This document shows, piece by piece, positions 1-8,188 of a stretch of 34,985 nucleotides of DNA (its first letter is position 1; the number at the start of each line of letters is the position of its first letter). Position numbers and translations under genes: made by a program. Source of the stretch: UBA12478 sp964513275 (GTDB lineage: Bacteria > Patescibacteriota > Patescibacteriia > UBA9934 > GWF2-40-263); contig CAZELN010000008.1 of the NCBI GenBank assembly GCA_964513275.1, positions 1 through 34,985 of the forward strand. Direction: 5' to 3'. The notes beneath the pieces are model-generated. The model was not told the DNA's origin and did not search any database. It saw only the letters and a program-made list of their open reading frames with translations.

Positions 1-5
1 TCATA

Positions 6-34
6 TTGACACAGATGATTATTCCTGCTAGTGT
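6..34 (+). promoter_or_regulatory. Candidate sigma-70-type promoter for the structured RNA at 41-468
   Basis: TTGACA at 6-11 is a perfect -35 box. It is followed after exactly 17 nt by TAGTGT at 29-34, which matches the -10 consensus at four of six positions. Transcription would begin near 41, just before the run of hairpins from 60 onward. No plausible plus-strand gene follows. Confidence 0.4.
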
Positions 35-40
35 TCCTTG

Positions 41-468
41 TTCTGCATTTCTGGCGGAAGGCGCTTGCGATGCGCCAAGGTTCGCCTGAAAAAGGAGCGA
101 GCCATGAACGGATGAAAAACAGACAAAAGAAAACAGAGGTTCTACGAAAGCCTCCCTCGCAGACGTTCAATCGTCCCCACCAGCGCGGTGCTGACGATCG
201 AACATCGCGGCGCACTCTGGACTACACGTCCAAGATTGTCCAAGATCTTTGTCAGACTCTCGCGAGACTGACAGACAAATGCCGTAACTGCGAACCGGGA
301 GGTGGAACATGGGCGGATAGCCCAGCGTGTGATGACCCAGGGTCCGATTCCAAGTTTCGACTTGGATCGGACCCAGGCGAGCACCTCTCCACAACCCAGC
401 AGCACACGCAAAAACCGACCCCGGATCGAGCGCAACTCGACAACGTGAGGGGTCGGCCTTGTCTTTTT
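41..468 (+). ncRNA. Candidate structured noncoding RNA of unknown class
   Basis: No credible coding sequence lies here, but the stretch folds into successive hairpins. They are GGCGC/GCGCC (60-76), GGTTCGC/GCGAGCC (79-103), an 11-bp stem with one mismatch (165-175 with 193-203), TGGAC/GTCCA (218-232), GTCAG/CTGAC (251-272), TGGGC/GCCCA (310-324) and a 14-bp stem with one bulge (340-374). GAGGTG (299-304) can pair with CACCTC (382-387) and enclose the last two in a junction. A promoter-like pair precedes it and a hairpin at 415-456 with a T-rich tail ends it. I looked for RNase P, tmRNA, SRP and 6S signatures and recognised none. Strand is uncertain: the U-G pair in the second stem favours plus, while the mismatch in the 165-203 stem would be a wobble on minus. 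Confidence 0.35.
409..456 (-). terminator. Intrinsic terminator downstream of the 475-1731 gene
   Basis: CCGACCCC (415-422) pairs with GGGGTCGG (449-456), with an inner TCGAG/CTCGA-like stem. Read on minus, the hairpin is followed at once by TTTTT. Read on plus, a T run follows after 'CCTTGTC', so it may work in both directions. Confidence 0.7.
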
Positions 469-474
469 AGACGC

Positions 475-1731
475 CTATTTTCCCTCGTACACACTCAACA
501 TACACGTCAATGTGAGATCAAGGGAATCTTCATCAAGCAACTCTTCGCCCAATGTATAGATCACAAACATTCTGTCCCCATCAAATTCAATCCAAGGGTG
601 CTGGGCAAATACGGCACGCTCTGGCGTCTGCTCACCAACATCTGTCACTTCGATGGTCTCTTGAAGATTCCATTGTGGATCATACACATCCACGTACACA
701 TCCCCATGCCCATGCGGCCCTTTGTGGTACGCAATGTAGATGAATCCGTCACGATACTCGCCACCCATAGACCACTGCGCATTCTCTTGCAAATCTACCT
801 TCTCCAAAAAATTCCAATCCTCGTCGTAAAGGAGTGCGATCAAGTTACTGTCTTGAAAATGATCTGCGCTCACCACGGCATAGGTGCCTTCGTAATAGAC
901 GATCGTTGCGCCGTTTGTGATCGATGTGTCATCTAACACCACATCATCAACATAGGTAAGATCTGTGGTATACACCCAAACATGAAGGAAGGTATCTGCA
1001 CGCATGTCGGGTGGTTCTCCTGGCTCGTACGTTGGATCGTACAAATCGGCTGCCATCAGATATCCATTCACATACCGCAACGTCATGTCATTATTCGCAT
1101 GCTTCTCTGGGAGTTCGATTACCGTTTCATCTACAAGTTGATAGTCAAGATCGTACTTTTTCAACGACCACCCTTTGGGATGGCCTAACAATAGAAAATA
1201 AGATTCTCCATCCGTATCGATCCCTATATCTCCTCCACCCGCGCCTTCAAAAGGTTCTGGCGAACCGGAAAACGCCAACGTATCGCCAAGAAGTCGGTGA
1301 ATCACACCATTATAGGAGCGGACGTAATTGCCAAATCCTCCTCCATAAGTGACGTCATACCCGATCCCGTCGGGACGCGTAAACAGACGGCAAAAGGCTC
1401 CTTGGTCATAGAGATCTCCTGTTTCCGCTGTCGCCTGAAGAGACGTGACGTAGCTCCAATCATCTGTAGAAGAATCCGCGTTGACCATGGCGATATAGTA
1501 GTCGGACGTTTGTGGAGACACAAAACTGGCTTTATAGATCTCCTCACCTCCTGGAATAACAGAGGACGCTTCATTGGAAATCTGACGAGGTTCTTGGAAA
1601 GAGCTTCGTGGTTGTTGTGTGACTGATTCATCCGTCTCACGATTTGTTTGAATGTATACAATTCCTAAAACGACTCCACCCACAAAAAGAAGTGCGCCCA
1701 CACTTGCGAAGAAAATTTTTGTTCGTGACAT
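475..1731 (-). CDS. Membrane-anchored extracytoplasmic protein of unknown function
   Basis: 418 residues. Residues about 5-28 form one hydrophobic helix (FFASVGALLFVGGVVLGIVY) after a short basic N-terminus, so the protein is probably an uncleaved signal anchor with the bulk outside the cell. The remainder is rich in Asp, Tyr and Trp with repeated short beta-strand patterns (YDPTYEP, VYVDVYDPQWNL, LLYDEDWNFLEKV), which suggests a beta-propeller-like fold; that is an inference. No catalytic motif is recognised. It starts 5 nt after the stop of the TrmB-like regulator gene, so the two are probably one operon and the regulator may control it. No Shine-Dalgarno site is visible. A terminator follows at 409-456. 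Confidence 0.8.
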   Translation of the reverse strand: MSRTKIFFASVGALLFVGGVVLGIVYIQTNRETDESVTQQPRSSFQEPRQISNEASSVIPGGEEIYKASFVSPQTSDYYIAMVNADSSTDDWSYVTSLQATAETGDLYDQGAFCRLFTRPDGIGYDVTYGGGFGNYVRSYNGVIHRLLGDTLAFSGSPEPFEGAGGGDIGIDTDGESYFLLLGHPKGWSLKKYDLDYQLVDETVIELPEKHANNDMTLRYVNGYLMAADLYDPTYEPGEPPDMRADTFLHVWVYTTDLTYVDDVVLDDTSITNGATIVYYEGTYAVVSADHFQDSNLIALLYDEDWNFLEKVDLQENAQWSMGGEYRDGFIYIAYHKGPHGHGDVYVDVYDPQWNLQETIEVTDVGEQTPERAVFAQHPWIEFDGDRMFVIYTLGEELLDEDSLDLTLTCMLSVYEGK

Positions 1732-1736
1732 AGATG

Positions 1737-2498
1737 TTACCGGTTACGATATGGATCCGCGCGACACACAGCCCAGGCCGCATTGAAGAGCACGCGTGCC
1801 ATATCCGCAAAAATTTTACTTTCAATAATGACGGTCACCATCTTACCTATAAACTCGACGAATGCGACACGATTTTCATACACCCAAATCTCGCCAGAAA
1901 AATCTCCGAACTCCGGAAGCAGACGACAGTACTCCGCATTCTTGCGTGGATTACGCAACTCTCCACGATGCAACATTTTTATTTTCACCCGTGAATCATC
2001 CAAAGCCTTGCGAGCGTCAAGCAACACGTTTTGATCAAGCCCATCATACACAACATCGATGTTGGCGAGCTCAAGAAGTTCTCGAGGATGCTGCGAAACC
2101 AGGTCGCTGAACAGCGCATAGAGCGCCTCACGTCCTTCAAAAAATCGGACGGTTGGCCGCTCTCCACCAGCGAGCATTTTCATTTCCTGTAACGAACGGC
2201 TAAAGGTCTCAATTCGCTCAGTCAAATCTGCGACGCGCGTCTTAAAATACGCCACGGCCCGTTCTGGTTCTTCGGCGGTAAAAAATTTCTTCTTGCCGCG
2301 ATCAAATGTGGACATGAGTCCCCGATCCTGAAGCGCCGCGATGACATCGTAGGTAGCCGTGCGGGAAAGTTTCGCACGCTTGGCGATTTCTTGTACAGAA
2401 GTTGGACCGAGTTTGAGTGATGAAAGATAGACACGCGTCTCGGTTGGAGTGAGTCCAAGCTCGGTCAGGAGCTTCATGAAATCAACAGACATACACAA
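1737..2498 (-). CDS. TrmB-family transcriptional regulator
   Basis: 253 residues. Residues about 8-75 form a winged helix-turn-helix typical of TrmB proteins: LGLTPTETRVYLSSLKLG, then a recognition segment around AKRAKLSRTATYDVIAALQD. Residues about 80-110 are a probable coiled linker (RVADLTERIETFSRSLQEM). The C-terminal half resembles the effector-binding part of TrmB-like regulators, which in studied archaeal members binds sugars; ligand binding here is an inference. The start could be residue 1 or the Met at residue 3 (MCMSVDF). It lies first in a two-gene operon with the anchored protein at 475-1731. A sugar ligand would fit the nearby sugar-phosphate genes, but nothing in the sequence proves it. 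Confidence 0.85.
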   Translation of the reverse strand: MCMSVDFMKLLTELGLTPTETRVYLSSLKLGPTSVQEIAKRAKLSRTATYDVIAALQDRGLMSTFDRGKKKFFTAEEPERAVAYFKTRVADLTERIETFSRSLQEMKMLAGGERPTVRFFEGREALYALFSDLVSQHPRELLELANIDVVYDGLDQNVLLDARKALDDSRVKIKMLHRGELRNPRKNAEYCRLLPEFGDFSGEIWVYENRVAFVEFIGKMVTVIIESKIFADMARVLFNAAWAVCRADPYRNR

Positions 2499-2578
2499 AT
2501 TTCACGACAAATGGTTACGAGCAGAAAAAAGGTCTCAAGAAAGCGGTGACTGGGGATAATTGTCCAGCAGTAGTTTAC

Positions 2579-2606
2579 AGTATAGCAGGCACCGAGCTCC
2601 AAACAA
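2579..2606 (-). promoter_or_regulatory. Extended -10 promoter for the TrmB operon, nested in the ileS terminator tail
   Basis: On minus, TGCTATACT (2587-2579) is an extended -10 element. The only -35-like match, TTGTTT (2606-2601), lies in the T-tail of the ileS terminator. Predicted start is near 2572, giving a leader of about 73 nt. Confidence 0.45.
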
Positions 2607-2643
2607 AAGAACACATATTTCACGGTCGGAAAAAATGTGTTCT
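2599..2643 (-). terminator. Intrinsic terminator after ileS
   Basis: On minus, AGAACACAT (2643-2635) pairs with ATGTGTTCT (2616-2608), a perfect 9-bp stem, followed by TTTGTTT. It lies about 20 nt after the ileS stop. Confidence 0.8.
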
Positions 2644-2662
2644 CGTGAGGAGCGAAACTGCT

Positions 2663-5506
2663 TTAGAACCCAATAATAATTGGAAACTCGTTGGCCTTAA
2701 ATTCACTTGTATTCGCCGGCGTATCGCCAGACGTGCGTACCGATTTTGCAAGTGTCCCTTGTAGGAGTGCGCCTTCATGTTCCTTCACCGCAAGCAACAC
2801 TTCTTCTGGTCCACCAATAAACAAATCAATCCGATCCTCGATCGTGAGTCCTGTTGTTTTGCGCAAATCATTCACGCGCCGAATAATCTCTCGCACGGTT
2901 CCTTCGCGAACCAATGCAGGCGTAAGAGTGAGTTCAAGTTCCACACCGTACTCCCCTTTTTTTACGTCGATCGATTTTACATTCACTTCCTCGCGAACAA
3001 GATCTTGATACTCAGGCGCAAGCTCCCCCGAAGGAACGGTTACAGTCATCCCACCCAAAACCTGACGCACATTGATGCCAGCCTCAGAGCGACGCTCGAG
3101 CGCTCTGGAGACGATGGACCGTGTACGACCCATTTCTTCAAGAACCTTCTCGTTGATGAATGATGGGTTATAATCGGGCCAGTCTTCCATGTGCACGGAT
3201 GTCTTATGTCCAACGTCCCCAAAAATCATCTCTGCCAAGAATGGTGTGAACGGTGCAGACATCTTGGCAAACGTTTCCAAAACTACCTTCAACGTTGCAA
3301 GTGTCTGCTCACGATCACTTCCCTCTTGCTTCATCCTCTCGCGCGAACGACGAACATACCACGTGGAAAGATCTGTGACAAAAGACTGTAAAACACGCGC
3401 TGCACCCTGCAGATCATACGCCTCCATCGCTTTTGTTTCTTCCTTCAAACTTTGATGTAGCCGCGCCATGATCCAGCGGTCCAATACGTGCGTCGATGAT
3501 CCATCGCCATGTTTTTCGTCTTTGTATAACTGATAAAAAGAAACGACGTTCAACAAAATATTCACGAACCGACGAGACACTTCGGCAACATCTTTTTCAC
3601 TAAATCGTAAGTTCTCTGCCTGAACGACCGGGCTCGACATCAAATAATAACGCACGGAATCAGAACCATATTTTTCCATCACTTCCATCGGATCAGGATA
3701 ATTGCGCAAGCGCTTGCTCATCTTCTTCCCATCCTCAGCCAAGACAATCCCATTTACGATGACATTCTTGAAGGCGGGCTTCTGAAACAACGCGTTTGCG
3801 ATCACGTGCAGTTTATGAAACCACAGACTCGTTTGATCAACCCCTTCGGCTATAAACTCCGCGGGGAAACCTTTTTCAAACGATTCTTTATTCTCAAACG
3901 GATAGTGGAGCTGCGCGTACGGCATGGATCCAGACTCGAACCAACAGTCGAGTACCTCTGGAATGCGCACAAACGTCTTGCCATCTTTTTCAAACGTCAG
4001 TGCATCAACGTATTGTTTGTGAAGATTGGTGATCGACTTGCCGGTCAACTGTTCAAGTTCAGCAACGGATCCCACGACATGAAATTCGCCATCTTCGCTT
4101 TTCCAGACAGGAAGGGGTGTTCCCCAAAAGCGGGAACGGGAAACCGACCAATCTGGAGAACCTTCAAGTCCCTTTCCAAATCGGCCATCCTTAATATGCT
4201 CTGGAACCCAACGAATCTCTTGCGCGGTCTTCATGAGCTTCGGCACCTTGGACTCAACCCGAACAAACCAAGAAGACGTCGCGTAATTCAAAAGTGGCGT
4301 GTCGCATCGCCAGCAGTGCGGGTAACTGTGTTCAAGTTTCTGCTTGGCAAACAATCGTCCTGAGTGTGCCAAGGCTTTCACGAGTTCAATATCCACCGAC
4401 ATCGTGTCGCCCTTTTTCTTCACAGGAACGTCCTTGACTGCATAGCCCGCTTGAGACAGTGGCTCGGCAACTTCAGGAACAAAATGTCCGTTCATGAGGA
4501 CATGAAAGATCGGTTTTACATCTTCCTTCTTTCCAAGATCATAGTCGTCTGAGCCAAACCCTGGGGCGATGTGGACGATTCCTGTCCCTTCCTCTGCGCA
4601 GACAAAATCCCCCGCCACCACACGGAATGCACGTCCGTGATCCTGAAAAAAAGGAAACAGTGGCTCATAGGTGGCTCCCAAAAGCTCTGAACCATGTATC
4701 TCTCTATCCACCTGATATTCCTTTCCCGCAAAAACGTTCTCAACCAGTTCTTTTGCAACGAAATACCGTTCACCTTCAGAAGTCACGAGCGCATAAATCA
4801 TCTTGGGATGCACGGCAAGCAACACATTTCCTGGCAACGTCCAGGGAGTCGTCGTCCATGCAAGGATTTTTACTCCCTCATAGATGCCGCTCTTGATAGG
4901 AAAGGTCACCATAATCGAAATATCTTTCACGTCCTGATATCCTTGATTCACTTCAAACTTTGAAAGAACGGTTTCGCACCGAGGACAGATATGAATCGGT
5001 TTATGTCCTTGATAAATATCTCCTTTTTCCCACAGCGACTTAAACACCCACCAGATCGATTCCATAAACGGACGATCCATCGTCTTATAGTCGTCCTCCA
5101 TGTCTACCCAACGTCCAAGTCGATGAATCACCGTCTTCCATTCCCTGGCATAGGTCATCACTTCTGCATGACAGGAGTCATTAAATTTCGCCACGCCAAA
5201 ATCCTCAATCGCTTTTTTGGATCCTAAATCAAATTTTTTCTCAACGATATTTTCGATCGGAAGACCGTGACAATCCCATCCCCATTTGCGATCCACGTGA
5301 TACCCGCGCATGGTCCAAAAACGTGGGACGACGTCTTTCATAACGCTTGCCACAATATGTCCATAGTGAGGCAGACCTGTGGCAAACGGAGGGCCATCGT
5401 AAAACACAAACAGCCCATTTGGAGATGGTTTCATAAGAGACTTTTGAAATGTATTGTCTGTATCCCAAAAAGAAAGGACTTCTTTTTCACGTTCGGAAAA
5501 ATTCAT
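2663..5506 (-). CDS. ileS: Isoleucyl-tRNA synthetase, type 2 (eukaryote-like)
   Basis: Charges tRNA-Ile with isoleucine in the cytoplasm. I chose the Met at 5506 (MNFSEREKEVLSFW), giving 947 residues; the open frame extends 24 codons upstream, but those codons do not resemble the family. The class I HIGH motif appears as GLPHYGH (about residue 50) and KMSKS as KKMSKRLRNYPDP (about residue 600). An editing (CP1) domain lies between, and the anticodon-binding region follows (STWYVRRSRERM). The N-terminal pattern FYDGPPFATGLPHYGH followed by WGWDCHGLPIE is that of the eukaryote/archaea-like IleRS2 group, which in known cases is often tolerant of mupirocin; that property is not shown here. It is divergent from rpiB, with 62 nt between starts, and a terminator follows. 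Confidence 0.97.
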   Translation of the reverse strand: MNFSEREKEVLSFWDTDNTFQKSLMKPSPNGLFVFYDGPPFATGLPHYGHIVASVMKDVVPRFWTMRGYHVDRKWGWDCHGLPIENIVEKKFDLGSKKAIEDFGVAKFNDSCHAEVMTYAREWKTVIHRLGRWVDMEDDYKTMDRPFMESIWWVFKSLWEKGDIYQGHKPIHICPRCETVLSKFEVNQGYQDVKDISIMVTFPIKSGIYEGVKILAWTTTPWTLPGNVLLAVHPKMIYALVTSEGERYFVAKELVENVFAGKEYQVDREIHGSELLGATYEPLFPFFQDHGRAFRVVAGDFVCAEEGTGIVHIAPGFGSDDYDLGKKEDVKPIFHVLMNGHFVPEVAEPLSQAGYAVKDVPVKKKGDTMSVDIELVKALAHSGRLFAKQKLEHSYPHCWRCDTPLLNYATSSWFVRVESKVPKLMKTAQEIRWVPEHIKDGRFGKGLEGSPDWSVSRSRFWGTPLPVWKSEDGEFHVVGSVAELEQLTGKSITNLHKQYVDALTFEKDGKTFVRIPEVLDCWFESGSMPYAQLHYPFENKESFEKGFPAEFIAEGVDQTSLWFHKLHVIANALFQKPAFKNVIVNGIVLAEDGKKMSKRLRNYPDPMEVMEKYGSDSVRYYLMSSPVVQAENLRFSEKDVAEVSRRFVNILLNVVSFYQLYKDEKHGDGSSTHVLDRWIMARLHQSLKEETKAMEAYDLQGAARVLQSFVTDLSTWYVRRSRERMKQEGSDREQTLATLKVVLETFAKMSAPFTPFLAEMIFGDVGHKTSVHMEDWPDYNPSFINEKVLEEMGRTRSIVSRALERRSEAGINVRQVLGGMTVTVPSGELAPEYQDLVREEVNVKSIDVKKGEYGVELELTLTPALVREGTVREIIRRVNDLRKTTGLTIEDRIDLFIGGPEEVLLAVKEHEGALLQGTLAKSVRTSGDTPANTSEFKANEFPIIIGF

Positions 5507-5549
5507 ACGCCATGGAGTATGCCAAGAGAAGAAGGAAAAATCAATCGGT

Positions 5550-5560
5550 TGTGCTAGAAT
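5550..5560 (+). promoter_or_regulatory. Extended -10 promoter of rpiB (leaderless)
   Basis: TGTGCTAGAAT places a TGC-extended -10 box (TAGAAT, 5555-5560) only 8 nt before the rpiB ATG at 5569. No -35 match is seen. Transcription would start at or next to the ATG. Confidence 0.55.
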
Positions 5561-5568
5561 CGGCTTGT

Positions 5569-6033
5569 ATGAAACCAACGATTTACATCGGCGCGGACCA
5601 CGCCGGCTGGGAGCTCAAAGAAGCGCTTGAGGAACATCTCAAAGAAAAGAAATTTCAGGTCGTCGACATGGGCAACGAAAACCTCGTGCATGATGATGAC
5701 TATCCAGACTTTGGCTATGCCGTGGCCAAACGTGTCGCAACGGACGAGAATGCCCATGGCATTGTCATCTGCGGGAATGCACAAGGGATCTGCATTGTCG
5801 CCAATAAGGTAAAAGGCGTACGAGCGGCAACAGGATTTAATACAGACGTCGCCAAGTCCGCCCGCACAGACGACAACTCCAATATCCTCTGTTTACCAGG
5901 ACGACATCTCAACAAGAAAGAAGCAAAGACTGTCGTCGACGCCTGGCTCTCCACCGAGTTCTCCGGCGCCGCCCGCCACATACGACGTCTTAAAAAAGTG
6001 GAGGAGATTGAGAAGCAAGAGTTTGGAACCTAA
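5569..6033 (+). CDS. rpiB: Ribose-5-phosphate isomerase B
   Basis: 154 residues, close to the family's usual ~150. Interconverts ribose 5-phosphate and ribulose 5-phosphate. The start at ATG 5569 gives the expected N-terminus MKPTIYIGADHAGWELK, with the Asp-His pair of the family. The active-site Cys lies in VICGNAQGICI, where most RpiB have CGTG, so the Thr is replaced by Asn. ANKVKGVRAA and the conserved Arg/Asn region SARTDDNSN are also present. It opens the plus-strand sugar-phosphate block and is followed by a toxin-antitoxin pair and then rpe, so the two pentose-phosphate epimerase/isomerase steps are separated only by that pair. The mRNA appears leaderless. Confidence 0.95.
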   Translation: MKPTIYIGADHAGWELKEALEEHLKEKKFQVVDMGNENLVHDDDYPDFGYAVAKRVATDENAHGIVICGNAQGICIVANKVKGVRAATGFNTDVAKSARTDDNSNILCLPGRHLNKKEAKTVVDAWLSTEFSGAARHIRRLKKVEEIEKQEFGT

Positions 6034-6051
6034 CTCAGAAAAGAATACATT

Positions 6052-6085
6052 TTGACAAAAATCACTATTTTGTACAAAATGTACA
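6052..6085 (+). promoter_or_regulatory. Promoter with palindromic operator for the toxin-antitoxin operon
   Basis: TTGACA (6052-6057) is a perfect -35 box; 17 nt on, CAAAAT (6075-6080) is the likely -10. Overlapping it is the perfect 14-nt palindrome ATTTTGTACAAAAT (6067-6080). A second TGTACA (6080-6085) lies 9 nt from the first (6071-6076). Such inverted repeats over the -10 are typical of operators bound by Phd/YefM-type antitoxins. The antitoxin ATG follows 8 nt after the -10. Confidence 0.65.
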
Positions 6086-6088
6086 TAT

Positions 6089-6340
6089 ATGAAAGTTATC
6101 ACTACTTCTGAAGCACGAAAACGACTCTCGGAAATTGTCGATACTGTACGTTTTTCAAATAAGCCTGTGGCCATAGGACGACGCAATAAGGCACAGGCTT
6201 TGATCATCAAATTTCCCGATACGGCCAACCCGCTTGTCGATGAAGAAACGAATATGAACGCCTACGGAGGAGGATTCGATTTTCTCAAAGAGGAGCCCGA
6301 CCACTACACACGAGACGACATCAAAGTGAGCTATGTTTGA
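6089..6340 (+). CDS. Phd/YefM-like antitoxin
   Basis: 83 residues. The N-terminal part (ITTSEARKRLSEIVDTVRF, then KPVAIGRRNKAQALII) matches the Phd/YefM DNA-binding fold: a short helix that lines up the chain for dimerisation and a strand carrying basic residues. The acidic C-terminal tail (DEETNMNAYGGGFDFLKEEP) is the usual toxin-neutralising segment. Its gene overlaps the PemK-like toxin gene by 8 nt, the classic antitoxin-first order. The palindromic TGTACA boxes over its promoter suggest autorepression by the antitoxin or the complex. The antitoxin class is recognised by pattern rather than alignment. Confidence 0.8.
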   Translation: MKVITTSEARKRLSEIVDTVRFSNKPVAIGRRNKAQALIIKFPDTANPLVDEETNMNAYGGGFDFLKEEPDHYTRDDIKVSYV

Positions 6341-6686
6341 AAGAGGAAAAATCATTCTCGTGCCGTTTCCTTTTACTGATCTTTCCTCTCAAAAAATCCG
6401 CCCTGCCCTTATCCTTTCAGAACCCGGGCGCGTAACAGGGAACGTGATCGTTGCATTCATCACGTCGAAAGTCCCAAAACTGGAACCTCGTGGATCCGTC
6501 GTTGTGAAAGAAAAGACGCCTGGATTTGGGCAAACTGGTTTAAAAATTCCATCTCTCATCCGATGCGACAAAATTGCCACGCTTGATACACAAATTGTCC
6601 TAGGTGAAGTCGGAAGTCTTTCCGTTGCGTCAATGAAAAAAGTAAACTCAGCCCTCAGATTCGTCCTTGGCCTCACCAACGTATGA
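6333..6686 (+). CDS. PemK/MazF-like toxin (probable mRNA endoribonuclease)
   Basis: 117 residues. The N-terminus FERGKIILVPFPFTDLSSQK followed by RPALILS is the signature of the PemK/MazF family (SH3-like barrel), whose members cleave single-stranded RNA at short sequence motifs. The mid-protein SLIRCDKIATLD matches the conserved strand with the catalytic Thr/Asp neighbourhood. It overlaps the antitoxin upstream by 8 nt. Its own stop codon overlaps the rpe start (ATGA at 6683-6686), so toxin and rpe are translationally coupled, an unusual setting for such a pair. It appears intact. Confidence 0.85.
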   Translation: MFERGKIILVPFPFTDLSSQKIRPALILSEPGRVTGNVIVAFITSKVPKLEPRGSVVVKEKTPGFGQTGLKIPSLIRCDKIATLDTQIVLGEVGSLSVASMKKVNSALRFVLGLTNV

Positions 6687-7357
6687 CCCAAATTGTTCCG
6701 GCCTTTTTGGTCGAATCAGAAAAGGAATTCGAGAGAAACCTCCGTCTTATAGAGCACGACTGTACGCTCATCCAAGTCGATGTCCTCGACGGCAGCTTGT
6801 TCCCCAACACGTGCTGGTATGACCCAGAGCGAATCGGCGCGCTCAAAACGGACGTAAAAATGGAACTCCATCTCATGGTTGAGAACCCGATCCCCATCAT
6901 TGAAGCGTGGAAGCGTCACGTCCCGACATTCACACGCGCGATCGTCCACACAGAAATGCATCGCCCCTCTGGAGTTGTCACGGGTTACATCCGAGATGAA
7001 CTCAAGCTCGAAATAGGTATCGCCCTGAATCCTGAGTCTCCCCTTTCAGAAGTCGAAGAAGTGCTCCACGAAGTAAACCAACTCACTATCATGAGCGTGC
7101 ACCCAGGCTTCCAAGGACAAACATTTGGTGATCCACAGCACGGAGGTGACCCTGAATTCATCTACGAAAAAGTCCGCGCCGCCCATGCTCATCGATCTGA
7201 TCTTTTAATCGAGGTCGATGGCGGCATTACAAAAGAACATCTTGAGCCACTTGTGCGAGCTGGAACAAACCGGCTCTGTATTGGGTCTGCCATCTTCAAA
7301 ACAGACAATCCGACTGGTACACTCAAGACATTCAACAAGTTAATCGCGAATCTATGA
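6683..7357 (+). CDS. rpe: Ribulose-phosphate 3-epimerase, divergent
   Basis: 224 residues. Interconverts ribulose 5-phosphate and xylulose 5-phosphate. The TIM-barrel motifs are present: VDVLDG with the first catalytic Asp, ELHLMVENP with the metal-ligand His, VHPGFQGQ and EVDGGIT with the second catalytic Asp. Two usual residues differ. The family's His two positions before the first Asp (H-x-D) is Gln here (IQVDVLDG), and the N-terminal PSILSADF motif is PAFLVESE. Activity is therefore likely but metal binding may be altered. The start overlaps the toxin stop; the end overlaps the next gene (ATGA at 7354-7357). Confidence 0.85.
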   Translation: MTQIVPAFLVESEKEFERNLRLIEHDCTLIQVDVLDGSLFPNTCWYDPERIGALKTDVKMELHLMVENPIPIIEAWKRHVPTFTRAIVHTEMHRPSGVVTGYIRDELKLEIGIALNPESPLSEVEEVLHEVNQLTIMSVHPGFQGQTFGDPQHGGDPEFIYEKVRAAHAHRSDLLIEVDGGITKEHLEPLVRAGTNRLCIGSAIFKTDNPTGTLKTFNKLIANL

Positions 7358-8142
7358 CTCGCCTCTCTGCCCTTGTAATCCTCTTCGCCTTTTTAGCCGT
7401 ATCTTCCCCTGCTCACGCCCTTACTCTTACCGAGTCTGAACTCCAAGCAGGTGACCTCATCCGCGGAGAAATCTCCTCTTCTGTCTATTATTACGGCGAT
7501 GATGGTCTGCGGTATGTTTTTCCCAACGACAAAACCTACTTCACCTGGTATGAAGATTTTGACGACGTCCAGTGGGTTTCCGACGCAACCCTAGCGGCGA
7601 TCCAAATCGGTGGCAATGTCACCTACAAGCCAGGCGTGAAGATGCTCAAAATTAATTCCGATCCAACGGTGTACGCTGTAGGCGGTGGAAGTGTTCTGAG
7701 CGCCATCGAATCGGAGGAAGTCGCGGAGGAACTTTACGGATCCAACTGGAACCAACAGATAGACGACGTTCCAGACGGCTTATTTGGCAACTACGAGATT
7801 GGCAGACGCATTGAGTTCGCTTCACAGTACAGTCCAGGCGCGGAAGAAGCTGATGCCTTTTCCATTGCCACGGACAAAAATCTCACTCACTACACGCTCG
7901 TTGAAATCACTGACCAAGGATACAATTCCTCGACGACGACCATCTCAAGTGGCACAGCGATCCGGTTCCTCAATTCGACAAACGAAAATCATTCAGTGAC
8001 CGAGTGGGATCGTGTATGGGGATCGGGAACGCTTTCTCCAGGTGACCACTACACCCGTTATTTCGATGAAACAGGCACTTGGCACTATTACTCCAACTAC
8101 GGAGACCGCAACGTATTTGAAGGCGCCGTCATTGTTGAGTAG
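7354..8142 (+). CDS. Secreted CPR surface-domain protein with degenerate cupredoxin domain
   Basis: 262 residues. Residues 1-23 are a signal peptide ending PAHA. Residues about 25-145 form a domain (GDLIRG, YYYGDDGLRYVFPNDKTYF, GGNVTYKPG, LYGSNWNQQIDDVP) that I recognise from many CPR exported proteins; its function is unknown. Residues about 170-262 are a cupredoxin-like beta-sandwich. In the paralogue at 8227-9042 copper ligands are complete. Here the first His is kept (NENHSV), but the C-terminal ligand loop reads HYYSNYGDRN, with no Cys and no Met, so it probably does not bind type 1 copper. It is last in the cistron chain begun at rpiB, overlapping rpe by 4 nt. Confidence 0.85.
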   Translation: MTRLSALVILFAFLAVSSPAHALTLTESELQAGDLIRGEISSSVYYYGDDGLRYVFPNDKTYFTWYEDFDDVQWVSDATLAAIQIGGNVTYKPGVKMLKINSDPTVYAVGGGSVLSAIESEEVAEELYGSNWNQQIDDVPDGLFGNYEIGRRIEFASQYSPGAEEADAFSIATDKNLTHYTLVEITDQGYNSSTTTISSGTAIRFLNSTNENHSVTEWDRVWGSGTLSPGDHYTRYFDETGTWHYYSNYGDRNVFEGAVIVE

Positions 8143-8177
8143 CTGGGGAAAACACGTCCTTCAATCGATGTTTTTAC

Positions 8178-8188
8178 TGTGCTATACT
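8178..8188 (+). promoter_or_regulatory. Extended -10 promoter of the cupredoxin gene
   Basis: TGTGCTATACT carries a TGC-extended -10 (TATACT, 8183-8188). Start of transcription is expected near 8195, giving a leader of about 32 nt before the ATG at 8227. No Shine-Dalgarno motif lies in that leader. Confidence 0.5.

Noticed and set aside
31..936. A 301-codon plus-strand open frame
   Set aside because: It overlaps the 475-1731 minus gene for half its length, the product is low-complexity and unlike any protein, and the non-overlapping part lies on the hairpin-rich stretch.
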